Shown: piece by piece, positions 1-8,008 of the stretch | Layout: each line of letters begins with the position of its first letter | Numbering within the stretch: the stretch's first letter is position 1 | Assembly (NCBI GenBank): GCA_002403115.1 | Contig: DHHE01000235.1 | Coordinates: 7,596-26,447 of the forward strand | Reading direction: 5' to 3' | DNA: 18,852 nt | Source: a bacterium UBP2_UBA4780 | Lineage (GTDB): Bacteria > Edwardsbacteria > AC1 > EtOH8 | The notes under the pieces: generated by a model | Told to the model about the DNA's origin: nothing | Databases searched by the model: none | What the model saw: the letters and a program-made list of their open reading frames with translations, nothing else | Position numbers and translations under genes: made by a program

Positions 1-618
1 GACTCCCTGACCATCAACGTCACCAAGTTCTACCGCAATCCGGAGAGCTACCAGGCGGTGGCCCAGGATGTCCTGCCTGTTTTGTCCGAGGGCTGGGACC
101 AGAGGATGCCCCTCTCTTTCTGGAGCGCCGGCTGCTCCTCGGGCGAGGAGCCTTACTCCATGGCCATCATGTGGGCCGAGTTCCAGCGGAGGCAGGGCCT
201 GTCCGGCCAGGCCGCGGTGGCGGCCACCGACATCGACCGGGCGTGCCTGGAGAAGGCCCGGCTGGGGGTGTACGAATGGTCCTGCCTCGACGAGATGCCC
301 CGGGACCTGGTCGACCGGCATTTCTCCAAGGAGGGCGGCAAGTACGCGGTCTCCCCCGAGATCAGGAAGCTGGTGCGTTTCCAGCGGGCCGAGCTTTTGG
401 AGCCGTCGCCCTTCCGCCAGGTGGACCTGATCTTCTGCCGCAACGTCCTCATCTACTTCAACCGGGCTTCGCAGGAGACCGTCTTCCGGCATTTCCGGCA
501 GAGCCTGAAACCAGGGGGCTTTCTGGTGCTGGGCAAGGTGGAGACCATGACCGGCCAGGCCAAGGAGTCCTTCGTCTCCTTCGACGCCAAGGAGCGGATC
601 TACCGGAGGAGCCGGTGA
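1..618 (+). CDS. cheR: CheR chemoreceptor glutamate methyltransferase (5' truncated)
   Basis: Uses S-adenosylmethionine to methylate receptor glutamates in the cytoplasm, for sensory adaptation. The reading frame is open from base 1, so the start and N-terminal helical domain lie outside the window; the first visible residues (DSLTINVTKFYRNP) are the usual CheR sequence just before the SAM domain. In window codons, the SAM-binding loop GCSSGEEPYS is at 44-53, ATDID at 75-79 (acidic ribose contact), CRNVLIYF at 146-153, and the closing LKPGGFLVLG strand follows. The GTG at 58 is not the true start because homology extends upstream of it. It ends 31 bp before cheD in the same orientation, opening the cheR-cheD-cheB adaptation trio. 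Composition is strongly GC-rich like its neighbours. Confidence 0.95.
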   Translation, partial: DSLTINVTKFYRNPESYQAVAQDVLPVLSEGWDQRMPLSFWSAGCSSGEEPYSMAIMWAEFQRRQGLSGQAAVAATDIDRACLEKARLGVYEWSCLDEMPRDLVDRHFSKEGGKYAVSPEIRKLVRFQRAELLEPSPFRQVDLIFCRNVLIYFNRASQETVFRHFRQSLKPGGFLVLGKVETMTGQAKESFVSFDAKERIYRRSR

Positions 619-649
619 AGCGCAAGATGATTTATCGCCACAACCCGCC

Positions 650-1147
650 ATGTCCTTGGAGATCGTCGTCAAGATAGCCGACCTGGCGGTGGCCCGGGAG
701 CCGTCGGTGATCACCACCCACGGCCTGGGCTCCTGCCTGGCCATCGTCCTCTACGACCCCCAGGCCAGGGTGGGCGGCCTGGCCCACGTGATGCTGCCTT
801 CGCCGGATCTGGTGCGGGACCAGGGAAACCCGGCCAAGTTCCCGGTCACGGCCATCGCCTCCATGATGGCCGAGATCGAGAGGATGGGCGGGAGCCGGTT
901 CCGTCTCCAGGCCAAGCTGGCCGGGGGGGCCCGGATGTTCGGGGCGCTGCTGGCCAGCAGCAAGGGGGCCAACACCGCCAACATCGGCACTCGCAATGTC
1001 CAGGAGGCCAGGGCCGAGCTGGAACGGCTGGGAATCCCGATCGTGGCCGAGGACACCGGCTCCGACTACGGCCGGTCTGTGGAACTGCTGCTGTCCAACG
1101 GGACGGTGCTGGTGCGCTCCTTCAAGGCCGGGCTCAGGGAGCTGTGA
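650..1147 (+). CDS. cheD: CheD receptor glutamine deamidase
   Basis: Deamidates specific receptor glutamines to glutamates and, in many bacteria, interacts with CheC/CheY; acts on the cytoplasmic MCP tails. The 165-residue length is normal. The catalytic set described for Thermotoga CheD is visible as T23, C29 (in HGLGSC, 24-29) and H46 (in GGLAHVMLP). The conserved GGARMF motif is at about residues 94-99. ATG 650 is chosen because the family begins a few residues before the first beta strand. It lies between cheR and cheB, so all three adaptation enzymes are in one operon. No CheC is visible in the window. Confidence 0.95.
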   Translation: MSLEIVVKIADLAVAREPSVITTHGLGSCLAIVLYDPQARVGGLAHVMLPSPDLVRDQGNPAKFPVTAIASMMAEIERMGGSRFRLQAKLAGGARMFGALLASSKGANTANIGTRNVQEARAELERLGIPIVAEDTGSDYGRSVELLLSNGTVLVRSFKAGLREL

Positions 1148-1179
1148 GCCGCCTTGGTCCTACACGAAGATAGCACTAT

Positions 1180-2244
1180 ATGAATATCGCGCCGAAAGAG
1201 AGCCCCATCAGGGTGCTGGTGGTCGACGACTCGGCCCTGATGCGCAAGATGATCGGGGACATCGTCTCGGAGGCCGAGGGGCTGGCCCTGGCCGGCCTGG
1301 CCAGGAACGGCCAGGAGGCCCTGGAGATGGCCGATAGCCTGCGGCCGGACGTCATCACCCTGGACCTGGAGATGCCCAAGATGGACGGGCTGCAGGCCCT
1401 GGCCAGGCTGATGGAGGAGAGGCCCACCCCGACCGTCATCCTCTCGGCCCACGCCAAGGAGGGGGCCGAGGCCACCCTGCTGGCCCTGGAGCTGGGGGCG
1501 GTGGACTTCATCACCAAGCCGTCGGGCTCCATCTCCCTGGACATCGACCGGGTGCGGGGACAGCTGGTGGAGCGCATCCGGGTGGCGGCGGACGTCGATC
1601 TCTCGAAACTGGCCGCACGGAAAGCCTCCCGGCCGCCCCGGGCGGCCCCGGCGCCACGGGGCCAGGGCAAATCGGCGGCCAAGACGCGGGTGGTGGCCAT
1701 AGGCTCGTCCACCGGCGGCACCAGGGCCCTGGCCGAGATAATGCCCCGGCTGCCGTCCGAGCTTAACGCCGCCTACCTGCTGGTGCAGCACATGCCGCAG
1801 GGTTTCACCAAGTCGCTGGCCGAACGGCTCAACGCCAGGAGCCGGGTCCCGGTCCGGGAGGCCGGGGACGGGGACGCCGTCTCCAGCGGGCAGGCGCTGC
1901 TGGCCCCGGCCGGCTGGCACCTGAGGCTGGCCGCCGACGGCAAAAGCGTCGAGCTGGGCAAGGACCCGACCCGCCACGGCGTCCGGCCCTCGGTGGACGT
2001 ACTGATGGAGAGCCTGGCCCAGAACTGCGCCAATCCCATGGTGGCGGTCATCCTGACCGGCATGGGCCACGACGGCGCCCGCGGGCTCCAGAGCATCAAG
2101 AAGAAGGGGGGCAGGACCCTGGCCGAGGACAAGTCGACCTGCGTGGTGTACGGCATGCCCCGGGCGGCGGCCGAGACCGGGGCGGTGGACGAGGTCCTGC
2201 CCCTGGACCAGATCCCGGAGGGCATCGTCAGAGCCTGCAGTTGA
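1180..2244 (+). CDS. cheB: CheB protein-glutamate methylesterase / response regulator
   Basis: Phosphorylation-activated hydrolase that removes receptor methyl esters and can also deamidate glutamines. The 354 residues show an N-terminal receiver domain (acidic pair D16-D17, phosphoacceptor D62 in LDLEMPKMDG, conserved Lys in the later ITKPSG). A basic, Pro/Ala-rich linker lies at about 145-165. The C-terminal esterase domain has its catalytic triad at S177 (GSSTGG), H204 (QHMPQGFT) and D298 (GMGHDGA). All key residues are present, so it should be active. The stop codon TGA shares one base with the next ATG (TGATG), implying translational coupling. A CheA kinase would phosphorylate D62; none is in the window. 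Confidence 0.97.
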   Translation: MNIAPKESPIRVLVVDDSALMRKMIGDIVSEAEGLALAGLARNGQEALEMADSLRPDVITLDLEMPKMDGLQALARLMEERPTPTVILSAHAKEGAEATLLALELGAVDFITKPSGSISLDIDRVRGQLVERIRVAADVDLSKLAARKASRPPRAAPAPRGQGKSAAKTRVVAIGSSTGGTRALAEIMPRLPSELNAAYLLVQHMPQGFTKSLAERLNARSRVPVREAGDGDAVSSGQALLAPAGWHLRLAADGKSVELGKDPTRHGVRPSVDVLMESLAQNCANPMVAVILTGMGHDGARGLQSIKKKGGRTLAEDKSTCVVYGMPRAAAETGAVDEVLPLDQIPEGIVRACS

Positions 2245-3149
2245 TGGAAAGGACCATGACCAAGAACGAGGAACTGATCCGCGATTACCAGGCCAGGACG
2301 GCCGCCCTCAGGGAGCGGCTGCAGGGGCCGGAGGCCAGGGCCCGGGCCGCCGACATCGAGCGCGACATCAGGGCGCTCTATAAGGAAATAGCGGTGACGG
2401 CCAAGCAGATGACCTCGCTCCAGCAAGGGGTCAAGCAGCTGATCGACCAGTTCAAGACGGCCAACGTCTCCGAGGACGAGTCCAAGGTGATGATCCGCTC
2501 CTTCGTGGAGACCATGAAGACCGACGCCCTGGGCAGCTCCACCTACGTGGCCGAGGGCTGGAACCAGATATGCACCGGCCAGTTCGAGAAGGCCATCGTC
2601 TCCCTGACCAGCGCCGTCAAGCTCAATCCCTCGGACACCAAGGCCATGGCCCTGCTGGGCTGGGCCTACAGCTACCAGGGCATGTACGAGGAGGCCCTGG
2701 GGGTCTGCCTGAAGGTGCTGCAGATGGAGCCCAGCAACGACGGGGTGCGCAACAACCTGGGGTTCGTCTGCCTGAAGAAGGGCATCTACGGCGAGGCCAT
2801 CGAGCACCTATCCAAGGTCATCAAGTCCGGCAAGGACCGGGTGGCGGTGCTCTACGCCCATTACTACCTGGGCCTGGTCTACCTGGAGCGGCAGATGGTG
2901 GACGACGCCCTGTTCTTCTTCTCCAAGGCCGCCATGCTGGGGCCGAACCTGATAGAGGCCTACTACCACCTGGGCCAGGTCTACTCCATGAAGGGCATGC
3001 AGGCCGCGGCCGTCAGGGAATGGGAGAAATGCCTCAAGCTCTCTTCCCAGAACTGGTGGGCCAAGAAGGCGGCCGAGCACATCGAGGCGGCCAAGACCCG
3101 GCCCGCGTCCGGCGAGGGGCCGTGGGCCGCGGGCGGAGAGGGACCGTGA
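2244..3149 (+). CDS. Coiled-coil and TPR-repeat protein in the chemotaxis operon
   Basis: No enzyme motif is visible. Residues about 1-85 are charged and helical (many Arg, Glu, Gln, Lys), suggesting a coiled coil. From about residue 95 to 285 there are roughly five tetratricopeptide repeats; clear ones include the helix pair ending in AVKLNPSD, the next ending in VLQMEPSN, then LGFVCLKKGIYGEAIEHLSK, YYLGLVYLERQMVDDALFFF and YHLGQVYSMKGMQAAAVREW. TPRs normally act as protein-binding scaffolds, so it may dock Che proteins or receptors; that role is inferred from context. ATG 2244 overlaps the cheB stop by one base; ATG 2256, just after GGAAAGG, is an alternative start. The 3' end overlaps the cheW start by four bases (GTGA). 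Confidence 0.85.
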   Translation: MERTMTKNEELIRDYQARTAALRERLQGPEARARAADIERDIRALYKEIAVTAKQMTSLQQGVKQLIDQFKTANVSEDESKVMIRSFVETMKTDALGSSTYVAEGWNQICTGQFEKAIVSLTSAVKLNPSDTKAMALLGWAYSYQGMYEEALGVCLKVLQMEPSNDGVRNNLGFVCLKKGIYGEAIEHLSKVIKSGKDRVAVLYAHYYLGLVYLERQMVDDALFFFSKAAMLGPNLIEAYYHLGQVYSMKGMQAAAVREWEKCLKLSSQNWWAKKAAEHIEAAKTRPASGEGPWAAGGEGP

Positions 3150-3646
3150 GCCTGGCCGGGCAGAGGTGGCTGCTGTGCTCCAGCCGCGGCGAGCGCTTCG
3201 GGCTGGAGCTGAGATGGGTGCGGCAGATAGACTACCGCCCCGCGGTGCTGCCCCTGCCCACCGCCGTCCCGCCGCTGACCGGGCTGCTCTACTGGCGGGG
3301 GCGTCAGGTCCCGGCCCTTTCCCTCGACAGGCTGCTGGGGCATCCGCCATCCACGGAGCGGCAGGCGGCCCTGATGCTGGAGGTGGAGGGACGGCCGATG
3401 GGGCTGCTGGTGGGCGAGGTGGGGGAGACCATGGAGGTCGACCGCCAGGGGCTGTTCGGGATAGACGGCTCGGTGGCCGACCGGGCTGGCCTGGTGACCG
3501 AGGCCTTCCGCTCCGGCCAAGACCTGGTGTTCCGGTTGAACGTCGAGCGGCTGGTCCCGGCCGCGGCCGCCGGGGACGCCCCGGCTAGCCAAAGCGAACA
3601 GCACGAAAAATCAGATAGCACACACCAAAGGGAGGTCCCGAAGTGA
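3146..3646 (+). CDS. cheW: CheW-like chemotaxis coupling protein
   Basis: CheW couples chemoreceptor tips to CheA kinase in the polar array. This 166-residue protein has the single CheW SH3-like domain: an N-terminal strand GERFGLELRWVRQI, then LTGLLYWRGRQVPALSLDRLLG, corresponding to the family's G-x-[IL]-x-x-R-G-x-x-[IVL]-P-[IVL] signature, and a later strand MGLLVGEVGETMEV. The C-terminal about 25 residues (Ala-rich, then charged) look disordered. It starts at GTG 3146 inside the preceding stop (GTGA overlap) with GGAGAGGGA just upstream. The same four-base overlap repeats at its 3' end with MCP1. A second CheW-like gene begins at 18684, so the cluster carries at least two couplers. Confidence 0.9.
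   Translation: MSLAGQRWLLCSSRGERFGLELRWVRQIDYRPAVLPLPTAVPPLTGLLYWRGRQVPALSLDRLLGHPPSTERQAALMLEVEGRPMGLLVGEVGETMEVDRQGLFGIDGSVADRAGLVTEAFRSGQDLVFRLNVERLVPAAAAGDAPASQSEQHEKSDSTHQREVPK
3627..3635 (+). promoter_or_regulatory. Strong ribosome binding site for MCP1
   Basis: AAAGGGAGG lies seven bases before the GTG at 3643, inside the 3' end of cheW. It fixes the GTG as the start of MCP1 even though GTG is not the most common initiator. Confidence 0.8.
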
Positions 3647-5661
3647 CAGACCGAAAACTATGGGTATACGCCTACGCCTGGGCGGTGGCCGCCCTGGGAC
3701 TGGGCTGGCTGGCGGCCGTGGTGGGGGGCCTGGACATCCCCTGGTGGCTGATGCTGATCATCTTCGTCCTGGAGCTGGTGGCCCAGCGGTTCTCGGTGGT
3801 GGTGGCCGGGGGGGTGGCCATCTCGCTGGACTTCGTCATCGTGTTCTTCACCTTCCTCACCTTCGGGCCGCTGCCGGCCGCCCTGGCCATAGCCCTGAGC
3901 ACCATCATTCACCAGATACGGCGGCGCAAGCCCTGGCCCCGGGTGTTCTTCGTGGCCGGCCAGTTCGTGCTGGTGACCTTCGCCATGGACGCGGTCTTCC
4001 GCCTGCTGGGGGGCGGCGCCGGGACAGGCCTGTTCACCGCCGGCAGCATCCTGGCCATGGCCGCCGGCCTGGTGACCTACGTCGGGCTCAACAACTTCAT
4101 GGTCTGCCTCTACCACATCATCGGCGGCGAGATGAAATGGGCCGACCTGACCAGGGTCACCGGGATCGACGTGTTGGTGAACTTCTGCCTGGCGCCCATC
4201 GCCGCCTTCGCCAGCTACTACTACCAGTCGCTGGGGCTGGCCATCCTGCTGGCCATGCTGGTGCCCACGGTGGTGCTGGGCTGGGGGCTGATCACAGTGC
4301 TGCGTCCGGGCAGCGGCAAGGAGGCGGTGGGGCTTCAGACCCGGCTGACCGCCTACTTCATGATCGTGCTGTTCGTCACCTTCTTCCTGGCCATCGGGCT
4401 GATGGTGGTGGTGGTCTTCCGGATGCTGTCCGGCATCTCGTCCGCCTACAGCGTGCCCATCGAGCTGCTGCAGGCCTCGGAGAAGAACATCGTCATCGCC
4501 GGGCTGCTGATCCTGCTGGTATCGGTGGCCGGGGTGGTGCTGGTCATCCGGGCCATCACCAAGCAACTGGTGCTCAAGCCCATCCTCGGGGTCTCGACCA
4601 TGCTCAAGGACATGACCGAGGGCTCGTCGGACCTGACCAAGCGCCTGCCCGAGGGCGGCGACGAGATGGGCGAATTGACCAAGTACTTCAACAGATTTCT
4701 GTCCAGGCTGGAGGAGCTGGTGCGGACGGTGGTCACCACCGCCAACACCGTGGCCTCGACCTCCGAGGAGCTGGCGGCCTCCACCCAGGAGATGAGCGCC
4801 TCGCAGGAGGAGATATCGGCCACGGTGCAGCGCATCTCCCAGGGGACCTCCACCCAGGTGTCCTCGGTGGCCGAGACCAAGCAGGCGGTGGAGGAGATCT
4901 CGGCCTCGGTCGAGGAGGTCAACTCCAACTCCCAGGCCTCGGCCCAGTCCGCCGCCCAGGCCCTGCAGCTGGCCTCGGAGGGGGGCAACACCATGCTGTC
5001 CATCGTGGGGCAGATGGGGAAGATCGACAGCACCATGGGTCGCCTGTCCGGCGTGGTCAGCACCCTGGAGAAGAAGATGGGCGAGATCGGCAAGATAACC
5101 GAACTGATCTCCTCCATCGCCTGGCGCACCAATCTGCTGGCCCTGAACGCGGCCATCGAGGCGGCCCGGGCCGGGGAGTCGGGGCGGGGCTTCGCGGTGG
5201 TGGCCGGCGAGGTCAAGAAGCTGGCCGAGCGGACGGCCGGGGCCACCAAGGAGATCGAGGGCCTGATCAGGCTGATCCAGACCGAGATGGCCCAGACGGT
5301 GGAGGCCATGAACGAGGGGACCCAGGAGGTGACCAGCGGCAAGGAGCTGGCCGGGAAAAGCAACCAGGCCTTCTCCTATATCATCGAGTCGGTCAAGCAC
5401 TCCTCGGACGGCGCCCACCAGATCTCCCAGGCCACCGGCCACCAGGTGGACGGGGTGAAGCGCATCGCCAAGGCCATGGAGTCCATCGCCACCGTGGTCG
5501 AGGAGACGGCCTCGGGCATGGAGCAGACCGCGGCCGCCCAGGAGGAGCAGATGGCCTCGATGGAGGAGATGACGGCCTCGGCCCAGGAGCTGGCCCGCTC
5601 GGCCGAGGAGCTCAAGCTGCTGGTGAAGAGCTTCCTGGTGCGCGAGGAGGGGGCGAGATGA
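3643..5661 (+). CDS. Methyl-accepting chemotaxis protein with multi-pass membrane sensor (MCP1)
   Basis: Receptor of 672 residues. The N-terminal half is hydrophobic: about six membrane segments between residues 8 and 220 form a MASE-like integral-membrane sensor (FVIVFFTFLTFGPLPAALAI is typical of such domains). Two more helices follow at about 233-260 and 280-305. A HAMP domain spans about 305-355, and the coiled-coil signalling domain runs from about 360 to the end. The hairpin tip is recognisable as TNLLALNAAIEAARAGE (from T496). Just before it, W494-R495 replaces the usual residue-plus-Gln pair, which may alter trimer or CheW/CheA contacts. There is no periplasmic ligand domain, so the signal is likely sensed in or at the membrane. 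GTG start; GTGA overlap with cheW; ATGA overlap with MCP2. Confidence 0.93.
   Translation: MTDRKLWVYAYAWAVAALGLGWLAAVVGGLDIPWWLMLIIFVLELVAQRFSVVVAGGVAISLDFVIVFFTFLTFGPLPAALAIALSTIIHQIRRRKPWPRVFFVAGQFVLVTFAMDAVFRLLGGGAGTGLFTAGSILAMAAGLVTYVGLNNFMVCLYHIIGGEMKWADLTRVTGIDVLVNFCLAPIAAFASYYYQSLGLAILLAMLVPTVVLGWGLITVLRPGSGKEAVGLQTRLTAYFMIVLFVTFFLAIGLMVVVVFRMLSGISSAYSVPIELLQASEKNIVIAGLLILLVSVAGVVLVIRAITKQLVLKPILGVSTMLKDMTEGSSDLTKRLPEGGDEMGELTKYFNRFLSRLEELVRTVVTTANTVASTSEELAASTQEMSASQEEISATVQRISQGTSTQVSSVAETKQAVEEISASVEEVNSNSQASAQSAAQALQLASEGGNTMLSIVGQMGKIDSTMGRLSGVVSTLEKKMGEIGKITELISSIAWRTNLLALNAAIEAARAGESGRGFAVVAGEVKKLAERTAGATKEIEGLIRLIQTEMAQTVEAMNEGTQEVTSGKELAGKSNQAFSYIIESVKHSSDGAHQISQATGHQVDGVKRIAKAMESIATVVEETASGMEQTAAAQEEQMASMEEMTASAQELARSAEELKLLVKSFLVREEGAR
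5646..5650 (+). promoter_or_regulatory. Ribosome binding site for MCP2
   Basis: GGAGG within a GAGGAGGGGG run, seven bases before ATG 5658. It sets the MCP2 start inside the longer open frame that extends upstream through MCP1. Confidence 0.75.
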
Positions 5662-7424
5662 AGCAGGGCAAGTTCAGGCTGCTGGAGCTGGGGCCCAACC
5701 TGATCGGGGCCCTGTTCGGGGCGCCGCTGCTGCTGGTATTCGTCAGCCAGACCGTCAGCTTCACCCCGGAAGCCACGAGGTTGCTGCCCTGGGTGGCCGG
5801 CGCCATCGTGGCGCTGATGGTCATAGGCGCCCGGCTGCTCAACCGCCGGTCCATGGGGACATTGGCCCGGTTCTTCTTCGAAGGCGACAACGGCGAGGAG
5901 GCGGCCTCGGCGGCCATGACGGTCGCCCTGAGGATGCCCTTGAGAAGGTCGCTGCAGCTGCTGGTGGAGTTCCTGGTCGGCGGGCCGCTGGTGGTGCTGG
6001 TGCTGGTGGCCTTCGACCACGGCACCGGGGCGGCGCTCATAGTCGAGATACTGCTGCCGTGCCTGATCTCCGGAGTGGTGGCCGGGGCCCTGGCCTTCCT
6101 GGCGGTCGAGCACCTGCTGCACCCCTACATCTCCCTGCTGGCGCTCAGCCTGGATTTAAAAGCCGAGGTGCTGGCGGCCAAGGCGCAGCGCATCGGCATC
6201 ACCTGGCGGCTGATGGCCCTGTTCTTCATAGTCATGACGCTTTCTTTAGTGTTCGGCCTGACCCTGGCCAGATATCCCGGCATCTGGTACGTGGCCCTGT
6301 TGGGGGTGGCGGCCACCGGCGTCATCGGCTACCTGACGGCGCGGAATATCAACCGCACCCTGCGGTCGCTGACCGGCATCCTGGAGAACATCTCGGCCGG
6401 CAAGGGGGGCATCACCCAGCACCTGCCGGTCCTGGCCAACGACGAGCTGGGGGACATGTGCGTCCAGTACAACCATTTCGTGGCCAAGATCCACCGGATG
6501 CTGCAGGAGCTGGCCAAGGTGGCCTCGGAGCTGGCCGGCAGCTCCCAGGAGCTGGCCGCCTCGTCGCAGCAGATGAACGCCTCCACCCAGGAGATATCCT
6601 CGACCATCCAGCAGATCTCCCGGGGGGCCTCGGTGCAGTCCGAGCGCCTGACCCAGGTGGTCAAGGAGGTGGAGAACCTGTCCACCGCCATCAAGCGCAT
6701 CGACTCCCAGGGCCGGATGACCATGGTCTCCTCGCAGAAGGCCATCGAATCCTCCCAGGTGGGCGCCAGCAAGACCTCGGAGACGGTGCAGAGGATGTCC
6801 GAGATCTTCTCGGCCATGGAGGAGACCACCAGGCAGGTCCAGGAGCTGCAGACCAGGGCCAAGCACATCGGACAGGTGGTGGACATGATCTCCGGCATCT
6901 CCCAGCAGACCGACTTCCTGGCCCTGAACGCGGCCATCGAGGCGGCCCGGGCCGGCGAGGCCGGCAAGGGGTTCTCGGTGGTGGCCGACGAGATCCGCAC
7001 CCTGGCGGTCGAGGCCGGCAAGTCGGCCCAGCAGGTGACCGACCTCATCCGCGAGGTGGAGAAGGAGATCTACAAGACGGTGGACGAGATCGCCCGGGCC
7101 CGGTCCATCATCGAGTCCAGCAGGGGGACGGTGGACGAGACCGAGCAGGCGCTGCGGGTGATCAACAGCACGGTGGCGGTGGCCGGGACGATGGTCAAGC
7201 AGATCGCCGACTCCGGACACTCGCAGAACACCAGCGTCGGCCACGTGGTCCAGCTGGCCTCGGAGGTGTCGACCGTGGCCATCGAGGCGGCGGCCTCGAC
7301 CGAGGAGGTGGCGGCGGCCGTCCAGCAGCAGACGGCCTCGATGGAGGAGCTGTCGGCCGTGGCCCAGACCCTGTCGGAGACGGCGGAGAAGCTGAACAAC
7401 CTGGTGGTGGAGTTCGGGGTCTAG
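5658..7424 (+). CDS. Methyl-accepting chemotaxis protein, multi-pass membrane (MCP2)
   Basis: A second receptor, 588 residues. The first 250 residues carry about six hydrophobic helices (near 15-35, 47-65, 103-122, 128-155, 198-218 and 224-243) with only short loops, so again there is no periplasmic sensor domain. HAMP follows at about 245-300, then the MCP signalling domain with the hairpin FLALNAAIEAARAGEAGKG and C-terminal coiled coil. The tip has QQTDF in place of the more usual QTN[IL]. The start at ATG 5658 overlaps the MCP1 stop (ATGA). It is the last gene of the left chemotaxis block; its stop is intact, so the island did not truncate it. MCP1 and MCP2 share layout and probably arose from a common ancestor, but their membrane halves differ clearly. 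Confidence 0.92.
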   Translation: MKQGKFRLLELGPNLIGALFGAPLLLVFVSQTVSFTPEATRLLPWVAGAIVALMVIGARLLNRRSMGTLARFFFEGDNGEEAASAAMTVALRMPLRRSLQLLVEFLVGGPLVVLVLVAFDHGTGAALIVEILLPCLISGVVAGALAFLAVEHLLHPYISLLALSLDLKAEVLAAKAQRIGITWRLMALFFIVMTLSLVFGLTLARYPGIWYVALLGVAATGVIGYLTARNINRTLRSLTGILENISAGKGGITQHLPVLANDELGDMCVQYNHFVAKIHRMLQELAKVASELAGSSQELAASSQQMNASTQEISSTIQQISRGASVQSERLTQVVKEVENLSTAIKRIDSQGRMTMVSSQKAIESSQVGASKTSETVQRMSEIFSAMEETTRQVQELQTRAKHIGQVVDMISGISQQTDFLALNAAIEAARAGEAGKGFSVVADEIRTLAVEAGKSAQQVTDLIREVEKEIYKTVDEIARARSIIESSRGTVDETEQALRVINSTVAVAGTMVKQIADSGHSQNTSVGHVVQLASEVSTVAIEAAASTEEVAAAVQQQTASMEELSAVAQTLSETAEKLNNLVVEFGV

Positions 7425-7588
7425 GCGCCAATGACGAAAACGACCCTTCGACTTCGCTCAGGGCTGGAAAACGAAGGCGAATCCGTGGCGACAGTGATGT
7501 CGGTCGTGAGGCTGTTTCGGATTTCGATAGCGGGGGAATGACGCCGCCAGGCAGTGGGGGGAGGCGGCGGGGAGCTGACCAAGCTGTC
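7425..7588 (+). other. Left island junction, non-coding
   Basis: 164 bases between the MCP2 stop and the first island gene. It contains a CCCT...AGGG imperfect hairpin repeat (7444-7463) and a GGATT...GGGAATGAC block (7519-7542). A possible weak Shine-Dalgarno (GGGGAG near 7569-7574) precedes vsr at a long spacing. No convincing promoter, tRNA or attachment site was found. Confidence 0.5.
7444..7463. repeat. Dispersed intergenic repeat-like element (CCCTTCGAC...CAGGG type)
   Basis: Twenty bases running CCCTTCGAC, TTCG, CTCAGGG, with complementary CCCT/AGGG ends. This word closely matches a short palindromic intergenic repeat seen in many bacterial genomes; the recognition is from memory. Only one copy is in the window. 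Confidence 0.5.
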
Positions 7589-8008
7589 ATGGACACATTT
7601 AGCAAAAAAGAGCGCTCGTGGATAATGTCCCGGATAAAGTCAAGGGGAAATACGACCACTGAGTTAAAGCTAATAAAGGTTTTTAGGCAAAACGAAATAA
7701 CTGGATGGAGAAGAAACTATAGTTTATTTGGATCGCCGGATTTCGTATTTCCCAGGAACAGATTGGCGGTGTTTGTGGACGGATGCTTTTGGCACGGGCA
7801 CCCACAAAAATGCAGAATGCCGCGGACAAACCGCAAATATTGGGCCAAAAAAATTGAGCGAAACAAGGCCAGAGACAGGCAAGTAGGCAAAGTTTTGCGT
7901 AAAATGGGGTGGACGGTCATCCGCATATGGGAGAACGAAGTTGACAGGCAGGCCGCTGCAAGAAAGATAGCAAGGGCATTGAAACGCAATGAACAAATGG
8001 GTCGCTGA
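7589..8008 (+). CDS. vsr: Vsr-type very short patch repair endonuclease
   Basis: Vsr nicks 5' of the T in T:G mismatches created when 5-methylcytosine deaminates, starting very short patch repair. The 139-residue protein shows the family core: N-terminal SRIKSRGNTTTELKL, then GSPDFVFP with catalytic D51, the FVDGCFWHGH block (C66, H69, H71) and C75, which with C66 could bind zinc. The LRKMGWTVIRIWENEV tail is the usual restriction-endonuclease-like fold ending. D51 and H69 match the catalytic residues of E. coli Vsr. It overlaps the following m5C methyltransferase by 20 bases, the classic Vsr/Dcm pairing. Start ATG 7589 is just before the first conserved segment; the same frame is open far upstream through MCP2, but that part is antecedent shadow sequence. 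Confidence 0.93.
   Translation: MDTFSKKERSWIMSRIKSRGNTTTELKLIKVFRQNEITGWRRNYSLFGSPDFVFPRNRLAVFVDGCFWHGHPQKCRMPRTNRKYWAKKIERNKARDRQVGKVLRKMGWTVIRIWENEVDRQAAARKIARALKRNEQMGR

Noticed and set aside
3658..5442. Long minus-strand open frame opposite MCP1 (and similar ones opposite cheB, MCP2 and others)
   Set aside because: Antisense frames in GC-rich coding DNA commonly stay open; the translations are low-complexity Gly/His/Gln/Asp-rich and match no domain.
7481..7490. ATCCGTGGCG shared with the right array at 18510-18519, as possible attachment-site direct repeats
   Set aside because: A ten-base match in 18.8 kb is expected by chance somewhere, and it is not at matching junction positions.
6059..7588. 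Upstream extension of the vsr frame through MCP2
   Set aside because: It overlaps a clear MCP reading frame, has no domain, and Vsr homology begins only at ATG 7589.
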